Of a DNA stretch of 64,000 nt, positions 11,021 through 19,708 are shown one piece after another. The translations under genes were made by a program, and so were the position numbers. The DNA is from Caenimonas soli (GTDB lineage: Bacteria > Pseudomonadota > Gammaproteobacteria > Burkholderiales > Burkholderiaceae_C), in assembly GCF_013155545.1 (NCBI RefSeq), contig NZ_JABJVV010000002.1, forward strand, positions 124,001 through 188,000, in the 5' to 3' direction. Below the pieces are notes generated by a model. That model searched no databases. It saw only the letters and a program-made list of their open reading frames with translations, and had not been told where the DNA came from. Within the stretch, counting starts at the first letter, position 1. Every line of letters starts with the position of its first letter.

Positions 11021-12352
11021 ATGACACATTCGACACCCAAGGTCGTGGAGCTGCGAGTCATTCCCGTGGCCGGGCGCGACAGCATGCTGCTGAACCTCAG
11101 CGGCGCGCACGGACCCTTCTTCACCCGCAACCTGCTGATCCTCACGGACAGCGCCGGCCACACCGGCGTCGGCGAGGTGCCCGGCGGCGAGAAGATCCGC
11201 CAGACGCTGGAAGATGCGCGCCCGCTCGTGGTGGGTCAGCCCATCGGCTCGCACCAGCGAATCCTGCAGGAGATGCAGCGCAGCTTTGCCGATCGTGACA
11301 GCGGCGGCCGCGGCCTCCAGACCTTCGACCTGCGCACCACCATCCACGCAGTCACGGCCGTCGAATCGGCCTTGCTGGACCTGCTGGGCCAGCACCTGGA
11401 AGTGCCCGTCGCCGCCTTGCTCGGCGAAGGCCAGCAACGCGACGCCGTCGAGATGCTGGGCTACCTGTTCTTCGTCGGGGACAAGTCGAAAACCGACCTG
11501 CCCTACGCCAGCGAGCCGAGCGCCGACAACGCTTGGTCCCGCCTGCGCCACGAAAAGGCGATGACGCCGGAGGCGGTGGTGCGGCTGGCGGAAGCCGCCT
11601 ATGAGCGCTACGGCTTCAACGACTTCAAGCTCAAGGGCGGTGCCTTGCGCGCCGGTGAAGAGATCGAAGCCGTCAAGGCATTGCACGAACGCTTCCCGAA
11701 GGCCCGCGTGACGCTGGACCCCAACGGCGGCTGGCTGCTCAAGGACGCGATCCGCCTGATGCGCGACATGCGCGGCGTGGTCGCGTACGCGGAAGACCCT
11801 TGCGGCGCCGAAGACGGCTTCTCCGGCCGCGAGGTGATGGCGGAATTCCGCCGCGCCACGGGCTTGCCGACCGCCACCAACATGGTCGCCACCGATTGGC
11901 GGCAACTCACGCACGCGCTGTCGCTGCAATCGGTGGACATTCCCCTGGCCGACCCGCATTTCTGGACCATGGCCGGCTCGGTGCGCGTGGCGCAGACCTG
12001 CCGTGACTGGGGCCTGACTTGGGGCTCGCATTCCAACAACCACTTCGACGTCTCGCTGGCGATGTTCACGCATGTCGCAGCCGCCGCTCCCGGCCGGGTC
12101 ACCGCGATCGACACGCATTGGATCTGGCAGGACGGCCAGCGCCTCACGCGCGACCCGCTGCGTATCCAGGGTGGATTGGTCCAGGTCCCGAAGAAGCCGG
12201 GCCTGGGCGTCGAGCTCGACATGGCCGAGGTTGAAAAGGCCCATCAGCTCTACCAGCAGCACGGCCTGGGCGCCCGCGACGACGCCATGGCCATGCAGTA
12301 CCTCATCCCGGGATGGAAGTTCGATCCCAAACGCCCCGCCCTCGATCGTTAG
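11021..12352 (+). CDS. gudD: glucarate dehydratase
   Basis: Enolase-superfamily enzyme that dehydrates D-glucarate to 5-keto-4-deoxyglucarate. The product is 443 residues (E. coli 446). Active-site elements are present: the lysine pair region FNDFKLKGG, metal ligands in VTLDPNGGW and [15 protein letters not shown], and the catalytic histidine in [15 protein letters not shown]. The start at 11021 is the only ATG giving the family N-terminus ([20 protein letters not shown]). An open frame extends upstream into the preceding gene but is not coding. It feeds the same intermediate as garD. Confidence 0.96.
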   Translation: MTHSTPKVVELRVIPVAGRDSMLLNLSGAHGPFFTRNLLILTDSAGHTGVGEVPGGEKIRQTLEDARPLVVGQPIGSHQRILQEMQRSFADRDSGGRGLQTFDLRTTIHAVTAVESALLDLLGQHLEVPVAALLGEGQQRDAVEMLGYLFFVGDKSKTDLPYASEPSADNAWSRLRHEKAMTPEAVVRLAEAAYERYGFNDFKLKGGALRAGEEIEAVKALHERFPKARVTLDPNGGWLLKDAIRLMRDMRGVVAYAEDPCGAEDGFSGREVMAEFRRATGLPTATNMVATDWRQLTHALSLQSVDIPLADPHFWTMAGSVRVAQTCRDWGLTWGSHSNNHFDVSLAMFTHVAAAAPGRVTAIDTHWIWQDGQRLTRDPLRIQGGLVQVPKKPGLGVELDMAEVEKAHQLYQQHGLGARDDAMAMQYLIPGWKFDPKRPALDR

Positions 12353-12361
12353 GAGCTTCCC

Positions 12362-13150
12362 ATGAGAGAGAACCGCCTGCGCACGCTTTGGAAGTCCGGC
12401 GGCGCCGCCGTGAACGGGTGGCTGGCCATCCCCAACAGCTTTGCCAGCGAAACGATGGCCCACCAGGATTGGGATTCGTTGACCGTGGACATGCAACACG
12501 GCGTGGTCGACTACCAGGCGATGGTCACGATGCTGCAGGCCATCTCCACCACGGACACGGTCCCGGTGGTGCGCGTTCCCTGGCTCGAGCCGGGCATCCT
12601 GATGAAGACGCTGGATGCAGGGGCCTATGCGGTGATCTGCCCCATGGTCAACACCCGCGAAGATGCGCAGAAACTGGTGGCCTGGACCAGTTATGCGCCG
12701 CGCGGCACGCGCAGCTTCGGCCCGGTGCGTGCGCTGCTGTACGGCGGCGCCGACTACCCCCAGCACGCGAACGACACGATCGTGCGGTTCGCGATGATCG
12801 AAACGGCCCAGGCGCTGGACAACCTCGACGAAATCCTTTCGGTGGAGGGACTGGATGCGGTCTACATCGGCCCGTCCGACCTGTCCCTGTCCCTGGGCTG
12901 CACGCCGACGATGGATGACCTCGAGCCCAAGGCCGCGCAGGCTGTGGACCACATCCTGGCGCGGGCCAAGGCGCACAAGGTGGTGGCGGGAATTCACAAC
13001 ATGAGCGCGGAGTCGGCGTTGGCCCGCATCGCCAAGGGCTTCCAGTACGTGACCGTCAGCTCGGACGCGCGGCTGATCGCGGCGGGTGCGCAGCAAGTGA
13101 TGGCCAAGATGCGCGCCGGCAAGACGACGCCGCCCGCGTCGGGTTATTGA
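12362..13150 (+). CDS. garL: HpcH/HpaI-family aldolase, probable 5-keto-4-deoxy-D-glucarate aldolase
   Basis: A 262-residue class II pyruvate aldolase. Catalytic and metal-binding regions are visible: VDMQHGVVDYQAMV with the conserved His, the RVPWLEPG arginine, MIETAQALDN with the metal Glu, and YIGPSDLSLSLG with the metal Asp. In the GarL reaction, 5-keto-4-deoxyglucarate is cleaved to pyruvate and tartronate semialdehyde. The glxR directly downstream (21-base gap) would reduce the second product. The close relative HpaI acts on 4-hydroxy-2-oxoheptanedioate and cannot be excluded by sequence alone; context favours GarL. Confidence 0.8.
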   Translation: MRENRLRTLWKSGGAAVNGWLAIPNSFASETMAHQDWDSLTVDMQHGVVDYQAMVTMLQAISTTDTVPVVRVPWLEPGILMKTLDAGAYAVICPMVNTREDAQKLVAWTSYAPRGTRSFGPVRALLYGGADYPQHANDTIVRFAMIETAQALDNLDEILSVEGLDAVYIGPSDLSLSLGCTPTMDDLEPKAAQAVDHILARAKAHKVVAGIHNMSAESALARIAKGFQYVTVSSDARLIAAGAQQVMAKMRAGKTTPPASGY

Positions 13151-13171
13151 GTTTCAAGAAAGGAATTTGCA

Positions 13172-14053
13172 ATGAAGATCGGATTCATCGGCCTGGGGAT
13201 CATGGGCGCCCCCATGGCCGGGCACCTGCTGGCTGCCGGCCACGAGATGTTCGTGCGCACGCGCAGCCAAATACCCGAGGCGCTGCGCGCGGCGACGCCT
13301 TGCGCCACCAGCGCGGAGGTGGCGCGGGCTGCCGACGTGGTGTTCCTGATGCTGCCGGACACACCCGACGTGGAGTTGGTGCTGTTCGGCAAGGATGGCG
13401 TGGCCGCCGGCTTGTCGAAAGGAAAGACCGTGGTCGACTGCAGCTCGATCGACCCGATCGCCACCCGCGGTTTCGCGCAAAAGATCGAGGCCTTGGGCTG
13501 CGACTATCTCGACGCGCCGGTTTCCGGCGGCGAAGTGGGCGCCAAGGCCGCAAGCCTGACCATCATGGTGGGCGGCCAGCCGGCTGCCTTCGAGCGCATC
13601 CGGCCGCTGTTCGAGCTGATGGGAAAGAACATCACCCTGGTCGGCGCCGCGGGCGACGGCCAGGTCTGCAAGGTAGCCAACCAGATCATCGTGGCGCTGA
13701 ACATCGCGGCGGTGGCAGAGGCCCTGGTGTTTGCCTCCAAGGCCGGGGCCGATCCGGCCAAGGTGCGCCAGGCGCTGATGGGCGGCTTCGCGAGCTCGAA
13801 GATCCTGGAGGTGCATGGCGAGCGCATGATCAAGCGCACGTTCAATCCGGGTTTCCGGATCGCGCTGCATCAGAAGGATCTGAACCTGGCGCTGCAGGGC
13901 GCGCGCTCACTGGGCGTGGCGCTGCCGCAAACCGCCAGTGCGGCGCAGCTCATGCAGTCCTGCGTGGCGCTCGGCCACGGCCAGGCCGATCATTCCGCGC
14001 TGGTGCGGGCGCTGGAGAACATGGCGCAGCACACGGTCATGCCAGATACCTGA
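13172..14053 (+). CDS. glxR: 2-hydroxy-3-oxopropionate (tartronate semialdehyde) reductase, copy 2
   Basis: A 293-residue beta-hydroxyacid dehydrogenase with N-terminal [32 protein letters not shown] and the catalytic lysine in [11 protein letters not shown]. It is last in the kdgD-gudD-aldolase operon, where tartronate semialdehyde is produced. Residues about 118-288 match copy 1 almost perfectly, while residues about 20-85 differ at many positions. An AAAGGA element precedes the ATG. Confidence 0.94.
   Translation: MKIGFIGLGIMGAPMAGHLLAAGHEMFVRTRSQIPEALRAATPCATSAEVARAADVVFLMLPDTPDVELVLFGKDGVAAGLSKGKTVVDCSSIDPIATRGFAQKIEALGCDYLDAPVSGGEVGAKAASLTIMVGGQPAAFERIRPLFELMGKNITLVGAAGDGQVCKVANQIIVALNIAAVAEALVFASKAGADPAKVRQALMGGFASSKILEVHGERMIKRTFNPGFRIALHQKDLNLALQGARSLGVALPQTASAAQLMQSCVALGHGQADHSALVRALENMAQHTVMPDT
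13523..14037 (+). repeat. glxR conversion tract, copy B
   Basis: Direct-repeat partner of 4896-5410 at a constant offset of 8627 bases, with five mismatches in 515 bp counted by eye. Both copies are in the same orientation, so homologous recombination between them would delete or duplicate the 8.6 kb carrying garD, kdgD, both Bug genes, gudD and the aldolase. Confidence 0.9.
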
Positions 14054-14143
14054 GGTTTCCTGCGGTCCGCGTGTTTTCACGCACACGGGCGGCTGCGGAT
14101 GGGGTAGCGTCGGAGGTCTGGCAAGACCCGAAGGAGACTAGCG

Positions 14144-16447
14144 ATGGCTGCAGAACTATCCCAGGCCGAGCAGGCGCTGCGGGAGGCAGCGCGCGAATAC
14201 CACCGCCTGCCCACGCGCGGCAAGATTTCGGTCACCCCGACCAAGCCGCTGTCGAACCAGCGCGACCTGTCACTGGCGTATTCGCCGGGCGTGGCCTATC
14301 CCTGCCTGGACATCCAGGCCGACCCGTCGCTCGCCGCCGAATACACCTCGCGCGGCAACCTGGTGGGCGTGATCACCAACGGGACGGCGGTGCTGGGGCT
14401 GGGCAATATCGGACCTTTGGCCGGCAAGCCGGTCATGGAGGGCAAGGGCTGCCTGTTCAAGAAGTTCGCGGGCATCGACGTGTTCGACATCGAGCTGGCC
14501 GAAACAGACCCGGACAAGCTGGTCGACATCGTCGCCGCGCTCGAGCCCACGCTGGGCGGCATCAACCTGGAGGACATCAAGGCGCCCGAGTGCTTCTACA
14601 TCGAAAAGAAGCTGCGCGAGCGCATGAGCATCCCCGTGTTCCACGACGACCAGCATGGCACGGCCATCATCTCGGCCGCGGCGTTGCTCAACGGCCTGGA
14701 GCTGGTGGGCAAGAACATTGCCGAGGTGAAGATCGCGGTTTCGGGCGCAGGCGCGGCCGCCATCGCCTGCCTCGACGTGATGGTCGGCCTGGGCGTGAAG
14801 CGCCACAACATCTGGGCTTGTGATTCCAAGGGACTGATCTACGAAGGCCGGCCCGGCGGCTACGACGAGTCCAAAGCCCGCTATGCCCAGAATACGGATG
14901 CGCAGGGCGCGCACAACCTGGCCGATGCGGTGAAGGATGCGGACGTATTCCTCGGGTGCTCGGCGGCGGGCGTGCTGACCCAGGAAATGGTCAAGAGCAT
15001 GGGCTCCAAGCCCATCATCCTGGCGCTGGCCAACCCTGAACCGGAGATTCGGCCGGAACTGGCCAAGGCCGTGCGGCCGGATTGCATCATTGCGACCGGG
15101 CGCTCCGACTATCCGAACCAGGTCAACAACGTCCTGTGCTTCCCCTACATCTTCCGGGGCGCGCTCGACTGCGGCGCCACCAAGATCACCGAAGCCATGA
15201 AGCTGGCCTGCGTGCGCCAGATCGCCGACCTGGCCAAGGCCGACATCAGCGAGGAAGTGGCGAATGCCTATGCCGGCAAGGAGTTGGCTTTTGGCCCGGA
15301 CTACCTGATCCCCACGCCTTTCGATTCGCGGCTGATCCTGCGCATTGCGCCCGCGGTGGCACGGGCGGCGGCCGAATCCGGCGTCGCCACCCGGCCGATC
15401 ACCGATTTCGATGCCTATCGCCAGGCGCTGACGCGCTTCGTCTACCAGACCGGCATGATCATGCGGCCCGTGTTCGAGGCCGCGAAAGCCGCGCAAGCCA
15501 AACGGGTGGTTTTTGCCGAGGGCGAGGACGAGCGCGCGCTGCGCGCCGCCCAGCTGGCGCTCGAAGACGGGCTGGCCCAGCCCATCCTGATCGGCCGCCC
15601 GGCGGTGATCGAGGCCCGTATCGCCAGGGCCGGCCTGCGGCTGAAGCTGGGCAAGGACGTGGAATGCGTCAACCCGGAAAGCGACACGCGCTTTCGCCAG
15701 TACTGGGAGGCCTACCACCACCGGATGGGGCGTGAAGGCATCACGCCTGAGGCCGCCAAGGCGGCCGTGCGCCGGTCCAACACCCTCATCGGCGCTTTGG
15801 CTGTGCAGCTGGGTGATGCCGACGCCATGCTGTGCGGGCTGGTCGGCCGTTTCGACCAGCACCTGGAGCATGTACGCAACGTCATCGGCAAAGCCAAGGG
15901 TGCGCCGGGCCTGGCCACACTGAACGCGCTGATGTTGCCGGACCGGACGCTGTTCATCGCCGACACTTACGTCAACGAGGATCCGGATGCCGAATTGCTG
16001 GCGAGCATCGCGTTGATGGCGGCTGAGGAAGTGCGGCGCTTCGGCCTGCCGCCCAAGGTGGCATTCCTGTCGCACAGCAACTATGGCTCGTCCAGCCGCG
16101 CGTCCGCGCGCAAGATGCGGCTGGCGCGCGACATCTTCGCGCGGATGGCGCCCGAGGTGGAGTGCGATGGCGAACTGCAGGGCGACTCGGCCTTGTCGGA
16201 AACCGTGCGGCGCGGCAGCCTGATGGAAACGACTTTGACCGGCGAGGCCAACCTGCTGATCTGCCCGAACCTCGACTCGGCCAATATTCTCTTCAACGTG
16301 CTGAAGATGACCGGCGGCCACGGCATCACCGTCGGCCCCATCCTGCTGGGCGCCGCCAGGCCGGTCCACGTGCTCACACCATCATCGACGGTGCGGCGGG
16401 TCGTCAACATGACCGCGCTGGCGGCGGCCGGTGTGGCTTACTCGTAA
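14144..16447 (+). CDS. maeB: NADP-dependent malic enzyme with C-terminal phosphotransacetylase domain
   Basis: A 767-residue MaeB-type fusion. Residues about 1-430 are malic enzyme, decarboxylating malate to pyruvate: [23 protein letters not shown], the nucleotide fold [13 protein letters not shown] and [12 protein letters not shown]. Residues about 430-767 are a phosphotransacetylase-like domain ([25 protein letters not shown]) that is usually regulatory. AGGAG lies 8 bases before the ATG. A 90-base gap separates it from glxR, so it may have its own promoter. In this setting it would link C4 acids with the pyruvate made by the aldolase. Confidence 0.95.
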   Translation: MAAELSQAEQALREAAREYHRLPTRGKISVTPTKPLSNQRDLSLAYSPGVAYPCLDIQADPSLAAEYTSRGNLVGVITNGTAVLGLGNIGPLAGKPVMEGKGCLFKKFAGIDVFDIELAETDPDKLVDIVAALEPTLGGINLEDIKAPECFYIEKKLRERMSIPVFHDDQHGTAIISAAALLNGLELVGKNIAEVKIAVSGAGAAAIACLDVMVGLGVKRHNIWACDSKGLIYEGRPGGYDESKARYAQNTDAQGAHNLADAVKDADVFLGCSAAGVLTQEMVKSMGSKPIILALANPEPEIRPELAKAVRPDCIIATGRSDYPNQVNNVLCFPYIFRGALDCGATKITEAMKLACVRQIADLAKADISEEVANAYAGKELAFGPDYLIPTPFDSRLILRIAPAVARAAAESGVATRPITDFDAYRQALTRFVYQTGMIMRPVFEAAKAAQAKRVVFAEGEDERALRAAQLALEDGLAQPILIGRPAVIEARIARAGLRLKLGKDVECVNPESDTRFRQYWEAYHHRMGREGITPEAAKAAVRRSNTLIGALAVQLGDADAMLCGLVGRFDQHLEHVRNVIGKAKGAPGLATLNALMLPDRTLFIADTYVNEDPDAELLASIALMAAEEVRRFGLPPKVAFLSHSNYGSSSRASARKMRLARDIFARMAPEVECDGELQGDSALSETVRRGSLMETTLTGEANLLICPNLDSANILFNVLKMTGGHGITVGPILLGAARPVHVLTPSSTVRRVVNMTALAAAGVAYS

Positions 16448-16475
16448 GCCTTGATGCGCTCGCCAAACGAAAGAA

Positions 16476-16499
16476 GGCACCCGGCGCGAGCCGGATGCC
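16476..16499. terminator. hairpin between maeB and the small membrane protein gene
   Basis: GGCACCCGGC (16476-16485), a 4-base loop and GCCGGATGCC (16490-16499) form a stem with one mismatch between two convergent genes. There is no T-run on the plus side. On the minus strand it is followed by a T-rich stretch, so it fits best as a terminator for the minus-strand gene. Confidence 0.45.
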
Positions 16500-16524
16500 T
16501 GAAATGCTTGCCTTTGAAGGCGTC

Positions 16525-16791
16525 TTAGCGGACGCGACCGCGGCGGAACAGATTGACGATCGCCAACAGGATGATGGCGCCGATCAACGACACGACCACG
16601 GAGCCGATGCTGAAGCCCTCATTGATGGTGCCCGTGCCCAGCAGCGGGGAGATCAGCCAGCCACCGATGAACGCGCCAACGATACCGACAATCACGTTCA
16701 ACAGGATGCCCTGCTGACCGTCGGTCTTCATGATCAGGCTAGCAAGCCAGCCTACGATACCACCTACGATTAACCAGAGTATGAAACTCAT
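16525..16791 (-). CDS. GlsB/YeaQ/YmgE-family small membrane protein
   Basis: An 88-residue integral membrane protein of the transglycosylase-associated (GlsB/YeaQ/YmgE) family. It begins MSFILWLIVGGIVGWLAS, has the family's conserved NVIVGIVGAFIGGWL second helix and a third helix near the C-terminus, and ends in a basic RRGRVR tail. It is often stress-induced in other bacteria; the precise role is unknown. The start at 16791 is chosen because AAGGAG lies just upstream. A longer in-frame extension to 16890 has no family similarity. Confidence 0.88.
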   Translation of the reverse strand: MSFILWLIVGGIVGWLASLIMKTDGQQGILLNVIVGIVGAFIGGWLISPLLGTGTINEGFSIGSVVVSLIGAIILLAIVNLFRRGRVR

Positions 16792-16963
16792 CTGAGACTC
16801 CTTTGCCGCGAACGGCGTGTTGTTGCTAGCGGGCCAGCCCTCTCGGTTCCGACCACCCGCCGCCAAGAAACGAACGGCCGGTGAACGCAATATGGTCTGC
16901 GGCCCACTGGCCCCGCGTAGTCACAAATAAAGGCTCAGCGTGCGCGCTTATCGCATGGCGGCG

Positions 16964-17049
16964 TCGGACGGGCCCTACCCCCGGACGGGCGTTTTTGGGG
17001 GTAAGTCCGAAGCGAGGCATCTTTTTTGCTTTGTATGCTTCGTCTTTTT
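16964..17049 (+). promoter_or_regulatory. structured 5' leader of the NitT/TauT ABC transporter operon
   Basis: A nested hairpin can form from TCGGAC (16964-16969) with GTCCGA (17005-17010) and TACCCCC (16976-16982) with GGGGGTA (16997-17003). An alternative stem, CGAAGC (17008-17013) with GCTTCG (17037-17042), shares three bases with the first and is followed by TCTTTTT (17043-17049). Mutually exclusive stems ending in a T-tract resemble attenuators or riboswitches. It does not match any riboswitch class I know by eye. The pairings are seen; regulatory function is inferred. Confidence 0.4.
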
Positions 17050-17068
17050 CCTGCGTTTGGAGTTTTCA

Positions 17069-18106
17069 ATGAAGAAACGGGTCGTCCTCAAAACCGCCGC
17101 CATGATCGCGCTGGCCGCCACCTTCGGCGCTGTCCAGGCCCAGACGACACCGATCAAGTTCCAGCTCGACTGGCGCTTCGAAGGCCCGGCCGCCCTGTTC
17201 CTCACGCCCGCGGCCAAAGGTTATTTCAAGGAGGCCAAGCTCGACGTGAGCATTGATGCGGGCAGCGGTTCCGGAGGGGCCGTCACGCGGGTGGCCTCGG
17301 GCACCTACGACATCGGCTTCGCCGACCTGGCGGCGCTGATGGAATTCCATGCCAACAACCCCGACGCACCCAACAAGCCGGTGGCCGTGATGATGGTCTA
17401 CAACAACACGCCCGCTTCGGTAATGGCCCTGAAGAAGTCGGGCATCAAGGCGCCCGGCGACCTCAACGGCAAGAAGCTGGGCGCCCCGGTATTCGACGCG
17501 GGCCGCCGCGCCTTCCCGATCTTCCAGAAGGCCAACGGCATTGGCAACGTGACGTGGACCTCGATGGATCCGCCGCTGCGAGAGACCATGCTGGCCCGCG
17601 GCGACGTGGACGCGATCACCGGCTTCACCTTCACCTCGCTGCTCAACCTGGAGGCGCGCGGGGTCAAGGCAGAGGATGTGGTTGTCCTCCCCTACTCCCA
17701 GCACGGAGTCAAACTCTACGGCAACGTGATCATCGCCACGCCCAAGATCATCAAGGAGAACCCCGCAGCCGTGAAGGCGTTCCTTGCCGCTTTCACCAAG
17801 GGCGCCAGGGAAGTCATCGCCAGGCCCGAGGCGGCCATCGCCGATGTCAAGGCCCGCGACGGCATCATCAACACCGAGCTGGAAACCCGCCGGCTCAAGC
17901 TCGCCATCGACACCGTCATCAACAGCCCCGATGCGCGCGCCGAAGGCTTCGGCCAGGTCAACGCCGGACGGCTGGCGTTGATGGCCTCGCAGGTATCCGA
18001 TGCCTTTGGCACCAAGACCCGCGTCAATCCCGATGTGATCTGGAACGGCTCCTTCCTGCCGGCGAAGGCCGAGCTGAACAGCGTTCTGCCCGCGCCGAAG
18101 AAATGA
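17069..18106 (+). CDS. ABC transporter substrate-binding protein (NitT/TauT/SsuA/NMT1 type)
   Basis: A 345-residue periplasmic binding protein with a signal peptide (MKKRVVLKTAAMIALAATFG, cleavage near VQAQ). The NMT1/THI5-like fold shows in FQLDWRFEGPAALFLTPAAKGYF, GSGGAVTRVASGTYDIGFAD and VMALKKSGIKAPGDLNGKKLG. The ATG at 17069 has GGAG upstream and matches the signal peptide start. Ligands of this family include sulfonates, nitrate, pyrimidine precursors and small nitrogen compounds. Coupling to ureD downstream suggests a nitrogenous ligand that yields urea, but this is inference. Confidence 0.9.
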   Translation: MKKRVVLKTAAMIALAATFGAVQAQTTPIKFQLDWRFEGPAALFLTPAAKGYFKEAKLDVSIDAGSGSGGAVTRVASGTYDIGFADLAALMEFHANNPDAPNKPVAVMMVYNNTPASVMALKKSGIKAPGDLNGKKLGAPVFDAGRRAFPIFQKANGIGNVTWTSMDPPLRETMLARGDVDAITGFTFTSLLNLEARGVKAEDVVVLPYSQHGVKLYGNVIIATPKIIKENPAAVKAFLAAFTKGAREVIARPEAAIADVKARDGIINTELETRRLKLAIDTVINSPDARAEGFGQVNAGRLALMASQVSDAFGTKTRVNPDVIWNGSFLPAKAELNSVLPAPKK

Positions 18107-18942
18107 CGGCCCCAGGCGGCGGAGATTTCGGCAGCTTCGTCGACTTCCAGGACGTCTGGCTCGCGTACAACGAGGAACTGCTCGCGCAAGGCCAGTTCGC
18201 GGTCGAAGCCATCGACCTGGCCGTGCGGCAAGGCGAGTTCATCGCCATCGTCGGGCCCTCGGGCTGCGGCAAGTCCACCTTCATGAAGCTGGCCACCGGC
18301 CTGAAGATGCCCTCGCGCGGCCGCATCCTGATCGACGGCCGACCGGTCACCGGGCCGCTGAAGATCTCGGGCATGGCCTTTCAGGCGCCTTCGCTGCTGC
18401 CCTGGCGCACCACCGTGGACAACGTGCTGCTGCCCCTGGAGATCGTCGAGCCCTACCGCAGCAGCTTCAAGGCCAAGCGCGCCGAATACGAGCAGCGGGC
18501 CCGCCAGCTGCTGCAGAAGGTTGGCTTGGGCGGCTACGAGGACCAGTTTCCCTGGCAGCTCTCCGGCGGCATGCAGCAGCGCGCCAGCATCTGCCGTGCG
18601 CTTATCCACGAGCCCAAGATGCTGCTGCTGGACGAGCCCTTCGGGGCACTCGACGCCTTCACCCGCGAGGAGCTGTGGTGCATCCTGCGCGACCTCTGGG
18701 AAGAGCAGCGCTTCAACGTGATCCTGGTCACGCACGACCTGCGCGAATCGGTGTTCCTCGCCGACACGGTGTACGTGATGAGCAAGAGCCCCGGACGCTT
18801 CATGGTGAAAAAGGAGATCGAGCTGCCGCGCCCGCGCGAGCTGGAGATCACCTACACCAAGGAGTTCAGCGACATCGTGCACGAACTGCGCGGCCACATC
18901 GGCGCCATCCGCCGGCAATCGACGGAGACGACGCTGCCATGA
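18103..18942 (+). CDS. ABC transporter ATP-binding protein (NitT/TauT type)
   Basis: A 279-residue ATPase. Walker A is at residues 51-59 (GPSGCGKST), a Q-loop sits in MAFQAPSLLPWRT, the signature is LSGGMQQR, Walker B is LLLDEPFGALD, and the switch His is in VTHDLRES. The start overlaps the stop of the binding-protein gene (ATGA), indicating translational coupling, and its own stop overlaps the permease start in the same way. An in-frame extension upstream is a shadow of the binding protein. Confidence 0.94.
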   Translation: MTAPGGGDFGSFVDFQDVWLAYNEELLAQGQFAVEAIDLAVRQGEFIAIVGPSGCGKSTFMKLATGLKMPSRGRILIDGRPVTGPLKISGMAFQAPSLLPWRTTVDNVLLPLEIVEPYRSSFKAKRAEYEQRARQLLQKVGLGGYEDQFPWQLSGGMQQRASICRALIHEPKMLLLDEPFGALDAFTREELWCILRDLWEEQRFNVILVTHDLRESVFLADTVYVMSKSPGRFMVKKEIELPRPRELEITYTKEFSDIVHELRGHIGAIRRQSTETTLP

Positions 18943-19706
18943 AGACGACGCAACTGGAACGCTGGTCGCCCTGGCTCCTGCTGGTCGCGGTGATCGGCTT
19001 GTGGCAGTTCGTCTGCGCCGTATTCAACGTCTCCGAGTTCATCTTCCCCAGCCCGCTGCGCATCTGGAACCAGATGGTGGAGTACCGGGGCATCATCGCG
19101 GCGCACGCCTGGCGCACGTTCTGGGTCACCATGGCCGGGTTCGGCCTGGCCATCGTGGTCGGCGTGCTATTGGGATTCGTCATCGGCAGCTCGCGCATCG
19201 CGTACGCCGCCGTGTATCCGCTGATGACGGCCTTCAATGCGCTGCCCAAGGCCGCTTTCGTACCCATCCTGGTGGTCTGGTTCGGTATTGGCGCGGGGCC
19301 GGCCATCCTCACCGCGTTCCTGATCTCGTTCTTCCCGATCATGGTGAACATCGCCACCGGCCTGGCGACGCTGGAGCCCGAGCTGGAAGACGTGCTGCGG
19401 GTGCTGGGCGCGCGGCGCTGGGACGTGCTGATCAAGGTCGGCCTGCCGCGCTCCATGCCCTACTTCTACGGCTCGCTCAAGGTGGCGATCACTCTGGCCT
19501 TCGTCGGCACCACCGTGTCGGAGATGACGGCGTCCAACGAGGGCATCGGCTACCTGCTGATCTCCGCCGGCTCGGCGATGCAGATGGGCCTGGCGTTCGC
19601 CGGGCTGGTGGTGGTGGGAGCGATGGCCATGCTGATGTACGAGTTGTTCAGCCGGATCGAGATGCACACCACGGCCTGGGCGCATCGCGGCTCGCAAGGA
19701 AGATAG
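18939..19706 (+). CDS. ABC transporter permease (NitT/TauT type)
   Basis: A 255-residue inner-membrane permease with about six hydrophobic segments. The EAA-type cytoplasmic loop is ATLEPELEDVLRVLGARRWDV followed by KVGLPRSMPYFYGSLK. It completes a binding protein-ATPase-permease operon with ATGA overlaps. The next gene, ureD, begins only 3 bases after its stop, an unusual linkage of a transporter with a urease maturation factor. Confidence 0.93.
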   Translation: MKTTQLERWSPWLLLVAVIGLWQFVCAVFNVSEFIFPSPLRIWNQMVEYRGIIAAHAWRTFWVTMAGFGLAIVVGVLLGFVIGSSRIAYAAVYPLMTAFNALPKAAFVPILVVWFGIGAGPAILTAFLISFFPIMVNIATGLATLEPELEDVLRVLGARRWDVLIKVGLPRSMPYFYGSLKVAITLAFVGTTVSEMTASNEGIGYLLISAGSAMQMGLAFAGLVVVGAMAMLMYELFSRIEMHTTAWAHRGSQGR

Positions 19707-19708
19707 CT

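Noticed and set aside
14069..14082. Terminator after glxR copy 2 (GCGTG-TTTT-CACGC)
   Set aside because: The stem is only 5 bp and is not followed by a T-run, so it is too weak to call.
14270..16369. Long minus-strand open frame opposite maeB
   Set aside because: Antisense shadow of maeB; no domain motifs, RBS or family-like composition.
16965..16990. Guanidine-II-like tandem ACGG loops (CGGACGGGC occurs twice, 16965-16973 and 16982-16990)
   Set aside because: The bases flanking ACGG do not form the required stems (closing positions are G-G), so the resemblance is only a 9-base direct repeat.
16900..17068. TPP riboswitch for an NMT1/THI5-like transporter
   Set aside because: None of the conserved TPP elements (CUGAGA, ACCUGAUC-type core) is present, and the transporter is linked to ureD rather than thi genes.
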